Assembly (NCBI GenBank): GCA_900215285.1
Contig: OCMG01000004.1
Coordinates: 1,968,001 to 2,032,000 of the forward strand
DNA: 64,000 nt
Direction of reading: 5' to 3'
DNA from: Ensifer adhaerens
Lineage (GTDB): Bacteria > Pseudomonadota > Alphaproteobacteria > Rhizobiales > Rhizobiaceae
Part shown: piece after piece, positions 17,250 through 26,743 of the stretch
Numbering within the stretch: position 1 is the first letter of the stretch
Layout of the letters: each line of letters begins with the position of its first letter
Position numbers and translations under genes: made by a program
Notes under the pieces: model-generated
Seen by the model: the letters and a program-made list of their open reading frames with translations, nothing else
Database searches by the model: none
What the model was told of the DNA's origin: nothing

Positions 17250-20200
17250 TCATTCTGCCGCGAGGTTCGGCAAGGCCCGGATATTGCCTGCCGCCCGGGT
17301 GGAGGCCTCCTTGTCCGCCTTGCTTTCCAGTGCGGAGAGACGCTCGTCCAGCGATTGAACGACGCGGCCCGTTTCTGCGACAGCGGTGCCCAGTTCTTCG
17401 GCGCTCGGTGGCGCCGGCTCCTCTTCCTTCTTTCCGAGGACGCGGCCGAACAGGCGGCCGAGCAGGCGAGAAAGATCGTCCATGATCAGGAAGAAGGACG
17501 GGACGACGACCAGCGACAGGACGGTCGAAACGATAATGCCGCCGATGACAGCAATCGCCATCGGAGAGCGGAAGGAACCGCCTTCGCCGACTCCGAGCGC
17601 CGATGGCAGCATGCCCGCCGACATCGCGATCGAGGTCATGACGATGGGGCGTGCCCGCTTGCGTCCGGCTTCGATCATGGCCTGAACGCGGTCATGACCC
17701 TTATGCATCGTCTCGATGGCGAAATCGACCAGCAGGATCGCGTTCTTCGTCACGATGCCCATCAGCATCAGGATGCCGATAAGAACCGGCATGGAGAGCG
17801 AATTGCCGGTGACGATCAGGCCTGCGGCGACGCCACCGATGGCCAGTGGCAGCGAGAACAGGATCGTAAACGGCTGGATCACGTCCTTGAAGAGGAGGAT
17901 CAGCACCATCAGGACAAGCAGCAGACCGAGCAGCATCGCATTGCCGAAGCTGTGCACCATCTCGTTCTGCACCTTGGCGTCACCGCTTTCCAGGAACTGG
18001 ACGCTGGGCGGCAGTTTGACATCGGCGGCGGCGGCCTTGAAACGGGCCGTTGCCGTGTCAAGCGCGACGCCCTGCGGCAGGTCGGCGCCGATGGTCACAA
18101 CGCGGTTGCGGTCCTGTCGCTTGATGGAGCTCGGTCCCTCGGAGAAGATCACATCCGCGACGCTTGCCAGCGGAACGGTCGCACCCGCAGCCGTGCGCAG
18201 ACGCAGTGCCTTGATCGCCGCAAGATCGTGACGCATGTCCAGATTGAACATCACGCGGATCGGGATCTGCCGATTATCAAGCGACATTTTCGGCAGCGAG
18301 GCATCGGCGTCACCAATGGTCGCTACGCGAACGGCTTCGGCGATCTGCTGCACGGTGATGCCGAGGCGCGCGATCTGGTCCGAATGCGGGATGATCCGCA
18401 ACTCCGTTCGCGGCAGCGCGCCTTCCGAGCTGACATTGGCCAGCACCGGTTCCTGGCGCAGGCGGGCTTCCAGCATGGCGACGGCCTTGTTCAGGTCGGC
18501 CTCGTTGGCGGAGAGGATGTTGAACGACAGGTCGCGGTCACCGCGGTCGTTGAGGCGCAACAGACGGATATCCGGGATGTCCTTCAGCTTTGCGAAGACT
18601 TCCTTTTCGATATCCCATTGCGGACGCACGCGTCCCTTCGGCGTGACCTTCGGCAGATATTGGCCGATGATCGGCAGGTTGCCGGCAACGTCGTTGACCA
18701 GAGCCGTGACGAGGGAGGCTTCCTTGTGCTTCAGGAGCAGCGTGACGCTTGCGCGGGTGATCGAAAGGTCGCCCTTCGGCGAAGAGCCGCCGAGGATGAA
18801 AACGTCCTGGACGCCGGCAATATCCTTCACGCGGTCATAGATCGCCATCGTCGACTTGTTGGTGTCATCCAGCGACGAACTGGGCGGCAGTTCGACCGAG
18901 AGCGTGATGCGGCCGGAATCTTCCGGCGGCATGAAGCTGCCGGGAACCTTGCTGAGCATGTAGACCGAGCCTACCAGAAAGGCGATGGCGGCAAGCAGCG
19001 TCGTATAGCGCCAGCGGGTCGTGACGCGGATGAGGTTGGTGTAGCCGTTCATGATCCGGCCGTCATGGTCGTGATCGTGATCCGGGACGCTGTCCTTGGA
19101 CCGCATCAGATAGGCGGCCATCATTGGTGTGATCAGGCGCGCCACCATCAGCGAGAAGAAGACGGAGAAGGCGACCGTGAGGCCGAACTGGATGAAGTAC
19201 TGCCCCGGAATCCCCGGCATGAAGGAAACCGGCGCAAAGACCGCGATGATCGTGAAGGTGGTTGCGATCACCGCCAGTCCGATTTCGTCCGCCGCCTCGA
19301 TGGCCGCGCGGTAGGGCGTCTTGCCCATGCGAATATGGCGCGCGATGTTTTCAATTTCCACGATCGCGTCGTCAACGAGAATCCCCGTCGCCAGCGTCAG
19401 CGCAAGGAAGCTGACGAGGTTCAGCGAGAAGCCCATCAGGTCCATGATCCAGAAGGTCGGGATGGCGGAGAGGGGAAGGGCTACGGCCGAGATCAGCGTG
19501 GCGCGCCAGTTGCGCAGGAACAGGAAGACCACGATGATGGCGAGCAGCGCGCCTTCCATCAGCGTATCGATGGCTGACTCGTAGTTGCCATAGGTGAAGT
19601 AGACGCTGTCATTGACCAGCTCGATCTTCACATTCGGGTTCTTCGCCCGGACCGTGTTCAGCGCCTTCTGCACCTCGTCGGCGACGGTCACTTCGCTGGC
19701 GCCCTTGGCGCGGAAGACAGCGAAGGTGACGACCGGGTTGCCGTCGAAGTTGGAGAAGGAGATCGGCTCCTTGTAGGTATCGGTGATGGTGCCGAGGTCG
19801 GAAAGCTTGACGAATCGGCCGTTCGGCAGGGCAATCGTCTTCTGCTCCAGCGCCGCGACCGAACGAGCGTCGCCCAGCGTCCGGATCGTCTGTTCGCCCC
19901 CGGCAATCTGGCCGCGGCCGGCGCCCAGATCCGTATTGGTCAGGCGCAACTGCGTGTTGACGTCGGCGGCCGAGACGCCAAAGGACTTCATCTTCAGCGG
20001 GTCAAGCGCGATATGGATCTCGCGATCCGCGCCGCCGAAACGGTCGATCCGACCGACGCCCTCGGCGCCCTGCAACGCGCGCTTGACGGTGTCGTCCACG
20101 AACCAGGACAGCTCTTCAAGCGTCATGTTGGGGGAGGAGACGGCATAGGTCTGGATCGCCTGACCTTCCACATCGACCTTTGATACCTTTGGATCATCGA

Positions 20201-20567
20201 TCGAGGCCGGCAGGGTGCTGCGGACGCGGTCGACGGCGTCCTTGACGTCCTGTAGCGCCTGATTGGTCGGCACCTCGATGTGGAAGACGACTGCGGTCGT
20301 GGAAAGGCCGTCTGTGATATTCGACTGGATGTAGTCGATGCCGGCTATGCCGGCGACCGCGTCTTCAATGACCTTGGTGACCTGGCTCTCCAGCTCGGAC
20401 GGGGCCGCACCGCTCTGGGTGACCGCGACCGAGATGACGGGGACGTCGATATTGGGGAAGCGCGTGATAGGCAGCTTGTTGAAGGCCTGAATGCCCATGA
20501 AGAGCAACAGGAAAAATGCCAGAAGCGGGGCTACGGGATTGCGGATCGACCAGGCTGAAAAATTCAT
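17250..20567 (-). CDS. RND-family multidrug efflux permease
   Basis: Proton-driven inner-membrane pump of the AcrB/MexB class, 1105 residues. It begins WSIRNPVAPLLAFFLLLFMG. The TM4 proton-relay motif GILVDDAIVEIENIAR is present, and the late motif GIVTKNAILLVDFAI fits RND proteins. The last 60 or so residues form a charged, probably coiled-coil cytoplasmic tail not found in AcrB. The adaptor gene ends 16 bases upstream, so the two form one operon. No outer-membrane factor gene is nearby, so a TolC encoded elsewhere must be used. The substrate is unknown. A 791-codon open frame on the opposite strand is a codon-bias shadow. Confidence 0.94.
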   Translation of the reverse strand: MNFSAWSIRNPVAPLLAFFLLLFMGIQAFNKLPITRFPNIDVPVISVAVTQSGAAPSELESQVTKVIEDAVAGIAGIDYIQSNITDGLSTTAVVFHIEVPTNQALQDVKDAVDRVRSTLPASIDDPKVSKVDVEGQAIQTYAVSSPNMTLEELSWFVDDTVKRALQGAEGVGRIDRFGGADREIHIALDPLKMKSFGVSAADVNTQLRLTNTDLGAGRGQIAGGEQTIRTLGDARSVAALEQKTIALPNGRFVKLSDLGTITDTYKEPISFSNFDGNPVVTFAVFRAKGASEVTVADEVQKALNTVRAKNPNVKIELVNDSVYFTYGNYESAIDTLMEGALLAIIVVFLFLRNWRATLISAVALPLSAIPTFWIMDLMGFSLNLVSFLALTLATGILVDDAIVEIENIARHIRMGKTPYRAAIEAADEIGLAVIATTFTIIAVFAPVSFMPGIPGQYFIQFGLTVAFSVFFSLMVARLITPMMAAYLMRSKDSVPDHDHDHDGRIMNGYTNLIRVTTRWRYTTLLAAIAFLVGSVYMLSKVPGSFMPPEDSGRITLSVELPPSSSLDDTNKSTMAIYDRVKDIAGVQDVFILGGSSPKGDLSITRASVTLLLKHKEASLVTALVNDVAGNLPIIGQYLPKVTPKGRVRPQWDIEKEVFAKLKDIPDIRLLRLNDRGDRDLSFNILSANEADLNKAVAMLEARLRQEPVLANVSSEGALPRTELRIIPHSDQIARLGITVQQIAEAVRVATIGDADASLPKMSLDNRQIPIRVMFNLDMRHDLAAIKALRLRTAAGATVPLASVADVIFSEGPSSIKRQDRNRVVTIGADLPQGVALDTATARFKAAAADVKLPPSVQFLESGDAKVQNEMVHSFGNAMLLGLLLVLMVLILLFKDVIQPFTILFSLPLAIGGVAAGLIVTGNSLSMPVLIGILMLMGIVTKNAILLVDFAIETMHKGHDRVQAMIEAGRKRARPIVMTSIAMSAGMLPSALGVGEGGSFRSPMAIAVIGGIIVSTVLSLVVVPSFFLIMDDLSRLLGRLFGRVLGKKEEEPAPPSAEELGTAVAETGRVVQSLDERLSALESKADKEASTRAAGNIRALPNLAAE

Positions 20568-20583
20568 CGTCCCCTAGCGCCTC

Positions 20584-21780
20584 TCAATTTGTCGCCGAAT
20601 CGAGCGACTCGACCGGCTTCACGCGGTCGCCATCGCGGACATAGGCACCCGCCTTGGCAACGACCTTGTCGCCCGGCGTCAGCCCCTTGCGGATTTCGAT
20701 ATACTGACCATCCTGGATGCCGGTTTCGACCGGCACGATATGGACGATATCATCCCGCACGAGACGGGCCGTGGTGGCCTCGCTGTTGGTGGTCACGGCC
20801 GTGACCGGCAATGCGGGGGCGTTGCGCTCGGCAACGGTGATAACGGCCTGCGCATACATGCCCGAGCGTGCCGCTTCCGGATTGTCGATCTTGACTTCGA
20901 CCGAACCGAGGCGTGTGGTCGCATTGACTGTCGGGTCGACCTTCAGGACGGTGCCGGGGATTTTTATCCCGGATCCGGCAAGCGAGATGGTTACCTTCTG
21001 GCCCTTGGTGACCTTCAGCACGTCTTCCTCGGCCAGATCCGCCTTCAGTTCCAGCGCATTGTCGCGGATCAAAGTGAAAAGCGGCTGGCCTGCACCGCTG
21101 GCAATCGCGCCGACCTTGGCGTTGCGCGCAGAGATCACGCCGTCAACCGGAGCTTTCACCTCGGTGCGGGAGAGCTTCAGGTCGATATCGGCAATCTGCG
21201 CCTCGATGACCTTCATGTCGGCCGCATTGGCCTTAATTCCCTGCTCAGCAGAGTTGAGCGAGGCGGCGGCGGAGGTGGCAGCGGCCTTGAGCTGGTCAAG
21301 CTGTGCTGTCGAAATCGTGCCGGACTTGGCGAGCGTCTCGCCGCGACCCAACTGCCGGTTGGCCTCATCAAGATTGGTCTTGACCGACAGGCGCTGCGCT
21401 TCGGCCTGCGCGCCGGCGGCAATGACCTTGGCCTTGTTCGCCTCCAGCTGGCTCTTCTGCAGGATCAGCGTGTCGTCCATCAGCGTGGCCAGCACATCGC
21501 CTGCCTTCACCTTGTCACCGACATCGGCCTTGAGGGTCTTTATCGACAGGCCGTCAACCAGCGGCTGGACATAGACTTCCTCCACCGGTTGAATGGTTCC
21601 AGAGGTCAGAACGCGATCCGTCAGCTGGCGATCGACAACTGCGGTCACGACGATCGAGGGCGCGTTGATGACGGGCTTGGCATCCGTGGTTGCCGGCGCA
21701 TCTTCTGCAAGGGCGGGCACAGCCAGCAGGATTGCGGCCGTTGCCAACAGCCAATTCGCTTTTGAAGTCATCATCGTCAT
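20584..21780 (-). CDS. RND efflux periplasmic adaptor (MFP/HlyD-type)
   Basis: Membrane-fusion subunit linking the RND pump to an outer-membrane channel, 398 residues. A signal peptide ends near ALA/EDA. A lipoyl half-motif (VYVQPLVDGLSIKTLKADVGDKV), a long helical hairpin (residues about 115-205), the second lipoyl half (APVDGVISARNAKVGAI) and beta-barrel and membrane-proximal domains follow. ATG 21780 was preferred to a TTG at 21792, since it gives a cleaner signal sequence. It is the first gene of the operon. Confidence 0.92.
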   Translation of the reverse strand: MTMMTSKANWLLATAAILLAVPALAEDAPATTDAKPVINAPSIVVTAVVDRQLTDRVLTSGTIQPVEEVYVQPLVDGLSIKTLKADVGDKVKAGDVLATLMDDTLILQKSQLEANKAKVIAAGAQAEAQRLSVKTNLDEANRQLGRGETLAKSGTISTAQLDQLKAAATSAAASLNSAEQGIKANAADMKVIEAQIADIDLKLSRTEVKAPVDGVISARNAKVGAIASGAGQPLFTLIRDNALELKADLAEEDVLKVTKGQKVTISLAGSGIKIPGTVLKVDPTVNATTRLGSVEVKIDNPEAARSGMYAQAVITVAERNAPALPVTAVTTNSEATTARLVRDDIVHIVPVETGIQDGQYIEIRKGLTPGDKVVAKAGAYVRDGDRVKPVESLDSATN

Positions 21781-22416
21781 GTCTTGTCTCAAACCCTTTG
21801 CCGGGCGTCGTCTGACGCGTGTACGGCGATCCTCTTTTCCTCACCGTTCTGTATTCAGGCATACAGACGGGAGACCCCTCACTTGCAAGTCGAATAACGT
21901 ATAGTGGTCAAGTTTATAAGCATTGAAAAAAGCGAGATAACCAGTCGGTTTATTCTATGTTTGCGACAGCAGGCAGGCGCTGCCGCACTGCTGGCAAACG
22001 ATCTCGCGGCATGTGGGGATCGACTTTACGAAAGACAAGAGAGCCGACCCACTCGATAACAATGCTAATACACCATATTATGCCGCGATATGCCAGTCAT
22101 TTGCGGCAGTGCAAAATTTTCGTCTCTCCCGCCGCTGACATCTCCTCTACGCGGCGTCGTGGCAACCGGTTTTGAATGGAATGCAATCTGCCATTCGTCA
22201 ATCGGATGATCGCGCATTTCACGAAGCGCGGAATGCAGAAAGCGACGAGATTCCGCGACCCGAAAAGCCCTATCGTGATGCGATACAATGGGCTCTGGGG
22301 CCGGGCAATCGCTTCTATTCGGGAGTGCTGACAGAAGCTGGCAGGGGCCAGTCTCAAGCTCATACGAAAATGCGCGGGCCAAACGGCCCGCGCATCCATT
22401 CTATGCCTGAAGCGAT
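21781..22416. other. Long non-coding region upstream of the RND operon
   Basis: About 640 bases without a believable gene; the open frames lack conserved features and ribosome sites. It holds the RND promoter. The short motif AACCAGTCGGTT at 21939-21950 (AACC/GGTT half sites, about 160 bases upstream of the adaptor start) resembles TetR-type pump operators but is weak. A clear terminator for the next gene lies at 22370-22395. Confidence 0.6.
22370..22395 (-). terminator. Rho-independent terminator after the ABC receptor gene
   Basis: Perfect 11-bp stem (ATGCGCGGGCC / GGCCCGCGCAT), loop AAAC, followed on the minus strand by TTTT. It is 21 bases beyond the stop of the leftward gene at 22417. 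Confidence 0.85.
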
Positions 22417-23403
22417 TTACTTATTCAGGGCCGCGTCGGTGATTTCATGCGTCCAGGCGCCTTCCGGCTTCTTGGTGATGATCTTCTGCGCCAGAACAGC
22501 GGCTTCCGTGCGCTCATAGGCGGCCTTGTCGAGGACGCCGGTGGAGTCGCCGAGGAGCTTCGCCACTTCGCCCATCATGTAGACCTGATGTTCCTTGGTC
22601 TGCGCGCCAGTGGAATCGTTGTCGAGAACGATGCCGGCGGCTTCTTCCGGATGATCCTTGGCATAGGCCCAGCCCTTCATCGAGGCACGGACGAACTTGA
22701 CCATGTCTTCCTTGAACTTCGGATCCTTCAGCTTGTCCTGCATGACATAGAGCCCATCTTCCAGCAGGTTCGCGCCCATTTTCGTGTAGTCGAACACCGT
22801 CAGCTTATCGAGCGTGAAGCCGGCGTCGATGGCTTGACCCAGTTCGTTATAGGTCATGACGTGAATGCAGTCGGCCTGCTTCTGGATCAGCGGCTGCACG
22901 TCGAAGCTCTGCTGGAGAACCTTGACGCCATTCGGCCCACCATCGGTCGGAATACCTTCCTTGTTCATCAGCGCAAAGAAGGGCACTTCGTTGCCGAAGA
23001 ACCAGACACCGACCGTGTGGCCCTTGAAGTCGGAAATCTTCTTGATCGGACCATCCTTGGGGCAGATGATTTCGAGGCCGGATTTCTGGTAGGGCTGGGC
23101 GATGTTGACGAGCGGAACACCCTTTTCGCGAGCGGCAAGCGCTGCACCCATCCAGTCGACGATGACGTCTGCGCCGCCGCCGGCGATCACCTGTTCCGGT
23201 GCGATGTTCGGGCCGCCCGGCTTGATGTCGACGTCAAGGCCTTCTTCCTTGTAGTAGCCCTTGTCCTTGGCGACGAAATAGCCGGCGAACTGGGCCTGCG
23301 TAACCCATTTCAGCTGCAGGGTCACCTTGTCGGCAGCATGTGCCGCGACGCCGGAAAGGGCGAGCGCCGTGCCGAGCATGAGCGAAGCGATTGTCTTTTT
23401 CAT
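22417..23403 (-). CDS. ABC transporter substrate-binding protein (NMT1/THI5-like), probably pyrimidine-related
   Basis: Periplasmic receptor, 328 residues with signal peptide MKKTIASLMLGTALALSG...AHA. The mature start DKVTLQLKWVTQAQFAGYFVAKDKGYYKEEGLDVDI is the classic NMT1/ThiY fold. This family binds pyrimidines, nitrate, sulfonates and similar small ligands. It is the last gene of a leftward four-gene ABC operon lying next to the pyrimidine-degradation genes, which suggests a pyrimidine, ureide or hydantoin ligand. That is inference from context; binding residues do not settle it. Confidence 0.85.
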   Translation of the reverse strand: MKKTIASLMLGTALALSGVAAHAADKVTLQLKWVTQAQFAGYFVAKDKGYYKEEGLDVDIKPGGPNIAPEQVIAGGGADVIVDWMGAALAAREKGVPLVNIAQPYQKSGLEIICPKDGPIKKISDFKGHTVGVWFFGNEVPFFALMNKEGIPTDGGPNGVKVLQQSFDVQPLIQKQADCIHVMTYNELGQAIDAGFTLDKLTVFDYTKMGANLLEDGLYVMQDKLKDPKFKEDMVKFVRASMKGWAYAKDHPEEAAGIVLDNDSTGAQTKEHQVYMMGEVAKLLGDSTGVLDKAAYERTEAAVLAQKIITKKPEGAWTHEITDAALNK

Positions 23404-23474
23404 TGTTCAACCCTCTTTTTGTTTCTCCCGTCCACCACGGACGGAACCTTGATTGAAGCAGGCGTGCCTGCCTC

Positions 23475-24347
23475 TTACCTCTGCCCCCCACGGACAGAGG
23501 GATGCCAGAACGTGACCTTGCGCTCGATCAGCGCGACGATCCCGTAGAAAAGCGAGCCGGCAATGGCCGCCGCGAGAATTTCCGCCCAGACCATGGCCGT
23601 GTTCATGCGGCCCATTTCTGTCGAGATGCGGAAGCCCATGCCGACCGAGGGCGAGCCGAAGAATTCCGCGACGATGGCGCCGATCATGGCGAGCGTCGAG
23701 TTGATCTTCAGCGCGTTGAAGATGAAGGGCCATGCGGCGGGCAGGCGGAGCTTGAGAAGCGTCTGCGGCCAGGAGGCGGCATAGGTGCGCATCAGGTCGC
23801 GTTCCATGTGGCCGGAGGCGGCGAGGCCGGTAATCGTGTTGATGAGCATCGGGAAGAAGATCATCGTGACGATGATCGCCGCCTTGGACTGCCACTCGAA
23901 GCCGAACCACATGATCATGATCGGCGCGAGTCCGACAATGGGGAGCGCGGAGACCAGATTGCCGAGCGGCAGCAGGCCGGCCTTGAGGAAGGGCGAGCGG
24001 TCGATGAGGAAGGCGGCAAGAAGCCCCGCGCCGCAGCCGATGGCGTAGCCGGGCAGAACTTCCTTGAACACCGTCTGCCAGAGATCGATGCCGAGGATCG
24101 GCAGCGCATCAAGAGCTGCCGCGACGATCACGCTCGGGGCGGGCAGCAGGACTTCCGGGATGGCAAGGCCGCGGGTTAGCAGTTCCCATAGTGCCAGCAG
24201 GCAGATCCCGAAGATGGCCGGAACGAGGAAGCCGATCTGCCGCTCGGCGGCGGGGCCTGCAGGCTTCAGGCGGACGAGATATTCGTTCAGCGCCCAGCTT
24301 CCGAGCCAGACGGCGAGTGCCAGGATGACGACGACAATCGCGCTCAT
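23475..24347 (-). CDS. ABC transporter permease (SsuC/TauC-like)
   Basis: Inner-membrane permease, 290 residues, about seven hydrophobic segments including two or three N-terminal ones before the core. The inner-loop motif HMERDLMRTYAASWPQTLLKLRLPAAWPFIFNALK contains the EAA-type region of the nitrate/sulfonate/taurine permeases. It starts within the stop codon of the upstream permease gene (4-base overlap), so the two are coupled and probably form a heterodimer. Confidence 0.9.
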   Translation of the reverse strand: MSAIVVVILALAVWLGSWALNEYLVRLKPAGPAAERQIGFLVPAIFGICLLALWELLTRGLAIPEVLLPAPSVIVAAALDALPILGIDLWQTVFKEVLPGYAIGCGAGLLAAFLIDRSPFLKAGLLPLGNLVSALPIVGLAPIMIMWFGFEWQSKAAIIVTMIFFPMLINTITGLAASGHMERDLMRTYAASWPQTLLKLRLPAAWPFIFNALKINSTLAMIGAIVAEFFGSPSVGMGFRISTEMGRMNTAMVWAEILAAAIAGSLFYGIVALIERKVTFWHPSVRGGQR

Positions 24348-25234
24348 GCCGTGGCCTCCGGTCTCGCGCCCATCATGCGATAGACGAGGCGCTCGATGCC
24401 GCCGACGGCGAAGACGAGAAGACCGGCCACGATGGACGACACGAAGAGCGCCGCCCAGATCTGGATCGTCTGGCCGTAATAGGAGCCGGACAGGAGACGG
24501 GCGCCGAGACCTGCCACGGCACCTGTCGGCAATTCGCCGACAATGGCGCCGATCAGCGAAATGGCGATGCCGACCTTCAACGAGGCGAAGAGGAAGGGAA
24601 TGGCGGCCGGGAAGCGGAGCTTCCAGAACACTTGCGTGCGGCTGGCATAATAGGTGTGCATGAGATCGAGCTGGATGATCTCCGGCGAGCGCAAGCCCTT
24701 CACCATGCCGACGACGACGGGGAAGAAGGAGAGATAGGTGGAGATCAGCGCCTTGGGCAGGAGGCCCGAGATTCCGACAGCGTTCAGCACCACGATCAGC
24801 ATGGGCGCGACCGCCATGATCGGGATGGTCTGGCTGGCGATGACCCAGGGCATCATCGACTTGTCCATGGCCCGGTTATGCACGATGCCGACGGCTAGCA
24901 CGATGCCGAGCACGGTGCCGAGCGCGAAGCCGAGGAGGGTGGCCGAGAGCGTGATCCAGGCGTGATAGACGAGGGAGCGCTTCGAGGTGATGCTCATCGT
25001 CGCCGTGGAGTTCCAGATTTCCTTCACGATCTGGTGCGGGGCCGGCAGCAGCGGCTTGTCGAGACGGTAGGATTTCAGCCACATGTCGCCGGCCGTCAAT
25101 ACCTCGCCCTTGCGGGCGGCTTCTTCGACCGCGAGCGTGTGGTTCATGAGCAGGGCGGCCGCATACCATGCCGCGATGATGACGACGAGGACGGCGAGGA
25201 CCGGCCAGAACTTGGTGCGGAGGGTGGTCATCAT
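24344..25234 (-). CDS. ABC transporter permease (SsuC/TauC-like)
   Basis: Partner permease, 296 residues. A membrane anchor at residues 10-30 is followed by a periplasmic stretch and a six-segment permease core; the EAA-type loop includes MHTYYASRTQVFWKLRFPAA. Sequence similarity to the other permease suggests an old duplication. A family A repeat (155 bp) separates it from the ATPase gene upstream, yet the shared orientation and function argue for one operon. Confidence 0.9.
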   Translation of the reverse strand: MMTTLRTKFWPVLAVLVVIIAAWYAAALLMNHTLAVEEAARKGEVLTAGDMWLKSYRLDKPLLPAPHQIVKEIWNSTATMSITSKRSLVYHAWITLSATLLGFALGTVLGIVLAVGIVHNRAMDKSMMPWVIASQTIPIMAVAPMLIVVLNAVGISGLLPKALISTYLSFFPVVVGMVKGLRSPEIIQLDLMHTYYASRTQVFWKLRFPAAIPFLFASLKVGIAISLIGAIVGELPTGAVAGLGARLLSGSYYGQTIQIWAALFVSSIVAGLLVFAVGGIERLVYRMMGARPEATA

Positions 25235-25252
25235 GGGTGGTGCTCCGAAAAG

Positions 25253-25407
25253 AAAGACCCCTCCCCAACCCTCCCCACAAGGGGGAGGGAGAGGAGTCCG
25301 GAGCGCTCGCTACAATTCTTCCGCAACGTTTCAATGGGGAGTGGCCAGCGCGCTCCATCCGTCTCCCCCCTTGTGGGGGAGATGGCGGCAGCCAGAGGGG
25401 GGCTTTT
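25253..25407. repeat. Repeat family A, copy 2 (inverted relative to copy 1)
   Basis: 155-bp element filling the gap between the ATPase and permease genes. The left end AAAGACCCCTCCCC and right end AGGGGGGCTTTT mirror copy 1. The module CTCCCCCCTTGTGGGGGAG followed by ATGGCGGCAGCCAGAGGG is at the right side, so the element lies in the opposite orientation to copy 1. Confidence 0.85.
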
Positions 25408-25414
25408 GCCGCGC

Positions 25415-26206
25415 TCAATCATCATAGCTATGCCCCGCCTTCAGCCCCTCGCGGACACGATGGGCAATGGCCAGAAATTCCGGCGTTTCGCGGATATCGA
25501 GCGGGCGCTCCTTGGGCAGTGTCGATTCGATGACATCGGTGACGCGGCCGGGGCGGGGGCTCATGACGACGATCTTGGTCGAGAGATAGACGGCCTCGGG
25601 GATCGAGTGGGTGACGAAACAGATCGTCTTGTTGGTGCGCGCCCAGAGTTCGAGAAGCTGCTGGTTCAGGTGGTCGCGGACGATTTCATCGAGGGCGCCG
25701 AAGGGCTCGTCCATCAGGAGAAGGTCCGCGTCGAAGGCGAGCGCGCGGGCAATAGAGGCGCGCTGCTGCATGCCGCCCGAAAGCTGCCAGGGATATTTCT
25801 TGCCGAAACCGGAGAGGTTGACGAGCGAGAGTGTATGCTCGATGCGCTTCTTCTGCTCGTCCTTGGAATAGCCCATGATTTCAAGGGGAAGGGCGATGTT
25901 CTTCTCGATCGTGCGCCAGGGATAAAGTGCTGCCGCCTGGAAGACATAGCCGTAGGAGCGGTTCTTGCGCGCATCTTCCGGCGTCGTGCCGTTGACGAGG
26001 ATATGGCCTTCGGTTGCGCGTTCGAGGTCGGCAATGACGCGCAGGAACGTCGTCTTGCCGCAGCCGGAAGGCCCTATGAAGGACACGAAGTCGCCCTTGC
26101 GTACATCGAGATTGACCCCGGTCAGCGCGTTGACGGGACCGTCATTCGTCTGAAAGGTCAGGCCCAGATTTTTCGCCGAAACGACGGAAGACTGATTTTC
26201 TGCCAT
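25415..26206 (-). CDS. ABC transporter ATP-binding protein (NrtD/SsuB/TauB-like)
   Basis: Cytoplasmic ATPase, 263 residues. Walker A GPSGCGKTT is near residues 40-48, the signature is LSGGMQQRASIARAL, and Walker B is LLLMDEPFGALDEI. The switch histidine is in CFVTHSIPEAVYLS. I took the ATG at 26206, which gives the standard N-terminus MAENQSSVVSAKNLGLTF; a longer frame to 26359 would run into the divergent cupin gene. It is the first gene of the importer operon and shares a 118-base divergent promoter region with the cupin. Confidence 0.92.
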   Translation of the reverse strand: MAENQSSVVSAKNLGLTFQTNDGPVNALTGVNLDVRKGDFVSFIGPSGCGKTTFLRVIADLERATEGHILVNGTTPEDARKNRSYGYVFQAAALYPWRTIEKNIALPLEIMGYSKDEQKKRIEHTLSLVNLSGFGKKYPWQLSGGMQQRASIARALAFDADLLLMDEPFGALDEIVRDHLNQQLLELWARTNKTICFVTHSIPEAVYLSTKIVVMSPRPGRVTDVIESTLPKERPLDIRETPEFLAIAHRVREGLKAGHSYDD

Positions 26207-26324
26207 GTTCACCCAGTGTATTTTATGAGGCGCTGCGCTGGCGATTTTCGCTCTTTTGTACGTCGCGCCGATGATGTTCCCCGGACTTATCTGTCCTCGT
26301 TTTTTCTTTTTAGAGGTTGCTCCT

Positions 26325-26738
26325 ATGTCATCCGGCAATGACCCCGAATGCAAGCTCATTCGTCCTGCTGACGCTTACGAAGGCAAGCAGGGGTTTTCCT
26401 ATATCGAGGGCATTTCGGCCGAGACGACCGGCTCGACCGGTCTTGCCATGATGCTGCTGACCGTCCCGCCCGGCGGCCGCGCCAGGGCGCATCTGCACGA
26501 GGCGCATGAAACTGCGATCTATGTGCTTTCCGGCGAGGCGACGACCTATTGGGGCGCAAAGCTCGAAAACGCCACGGTCACACGCGCCGGCGACATGTTC
26601 TACATCCCCGCCGGCGTGCCGCACCTGCCGGTCAATACCGGGACAGAGCCGTGCTCGGCGATCATCGCGCGGACAGACCCGCGCGAGCAGGAGAGCGTGG
26701 TGCTGCTGCCGGAGCTGGATGGGGTGGTTTCGCGATAG
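26325..26738 (+). CDS. Small cupin-domain protein
   Basis: 137 residues, a single cupin barrel. Cupin motif 1 is GGRARAHLHEAHETAIYVLSG with metal ligands His, His and Glu. Motif 2 is GDMFYIPAGVPHLPVN with the third histidine. The N-terminus includes a short conserved block (IRPADAYEGKQGFSYIEGIS). AGAGG lies 8 bases before the ATG at 26325. It is alone on the plus strand between the ABC importer and the hydantoinase operon, hinting at a role in the same ureide or pyrimidine metabolism. The substrate is unknown; ureidoglycolate- or isomerase-type cupins are possible. Confidence 0.85.
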   Translation: MSSGNDPECKLIRPADAYEGKQGFSYIEGISAETTGSTGLAMMLLTVPPGGRARAHLHEAHETAIYVLSGEATTYWGAKLENATVTRAGDMFYIPAGVPHLPVNTGTEPCSAIIARTDPREQESVVLLPELDGVVSR

Positions 26739-26743
26739 GAGCG

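Noticed and set aside
17202..19577. 791-codon open frame antisense to the RND pump
   Set aside because: Low-complexity, charged sequence with no family features; a codon-bias shadow of the pump gene.
22065..22382. Possible small genes in the long gap after the RND operon
   Set aside because: No ribosome sites or conserved features; the frame runs through a terminator hairpin.
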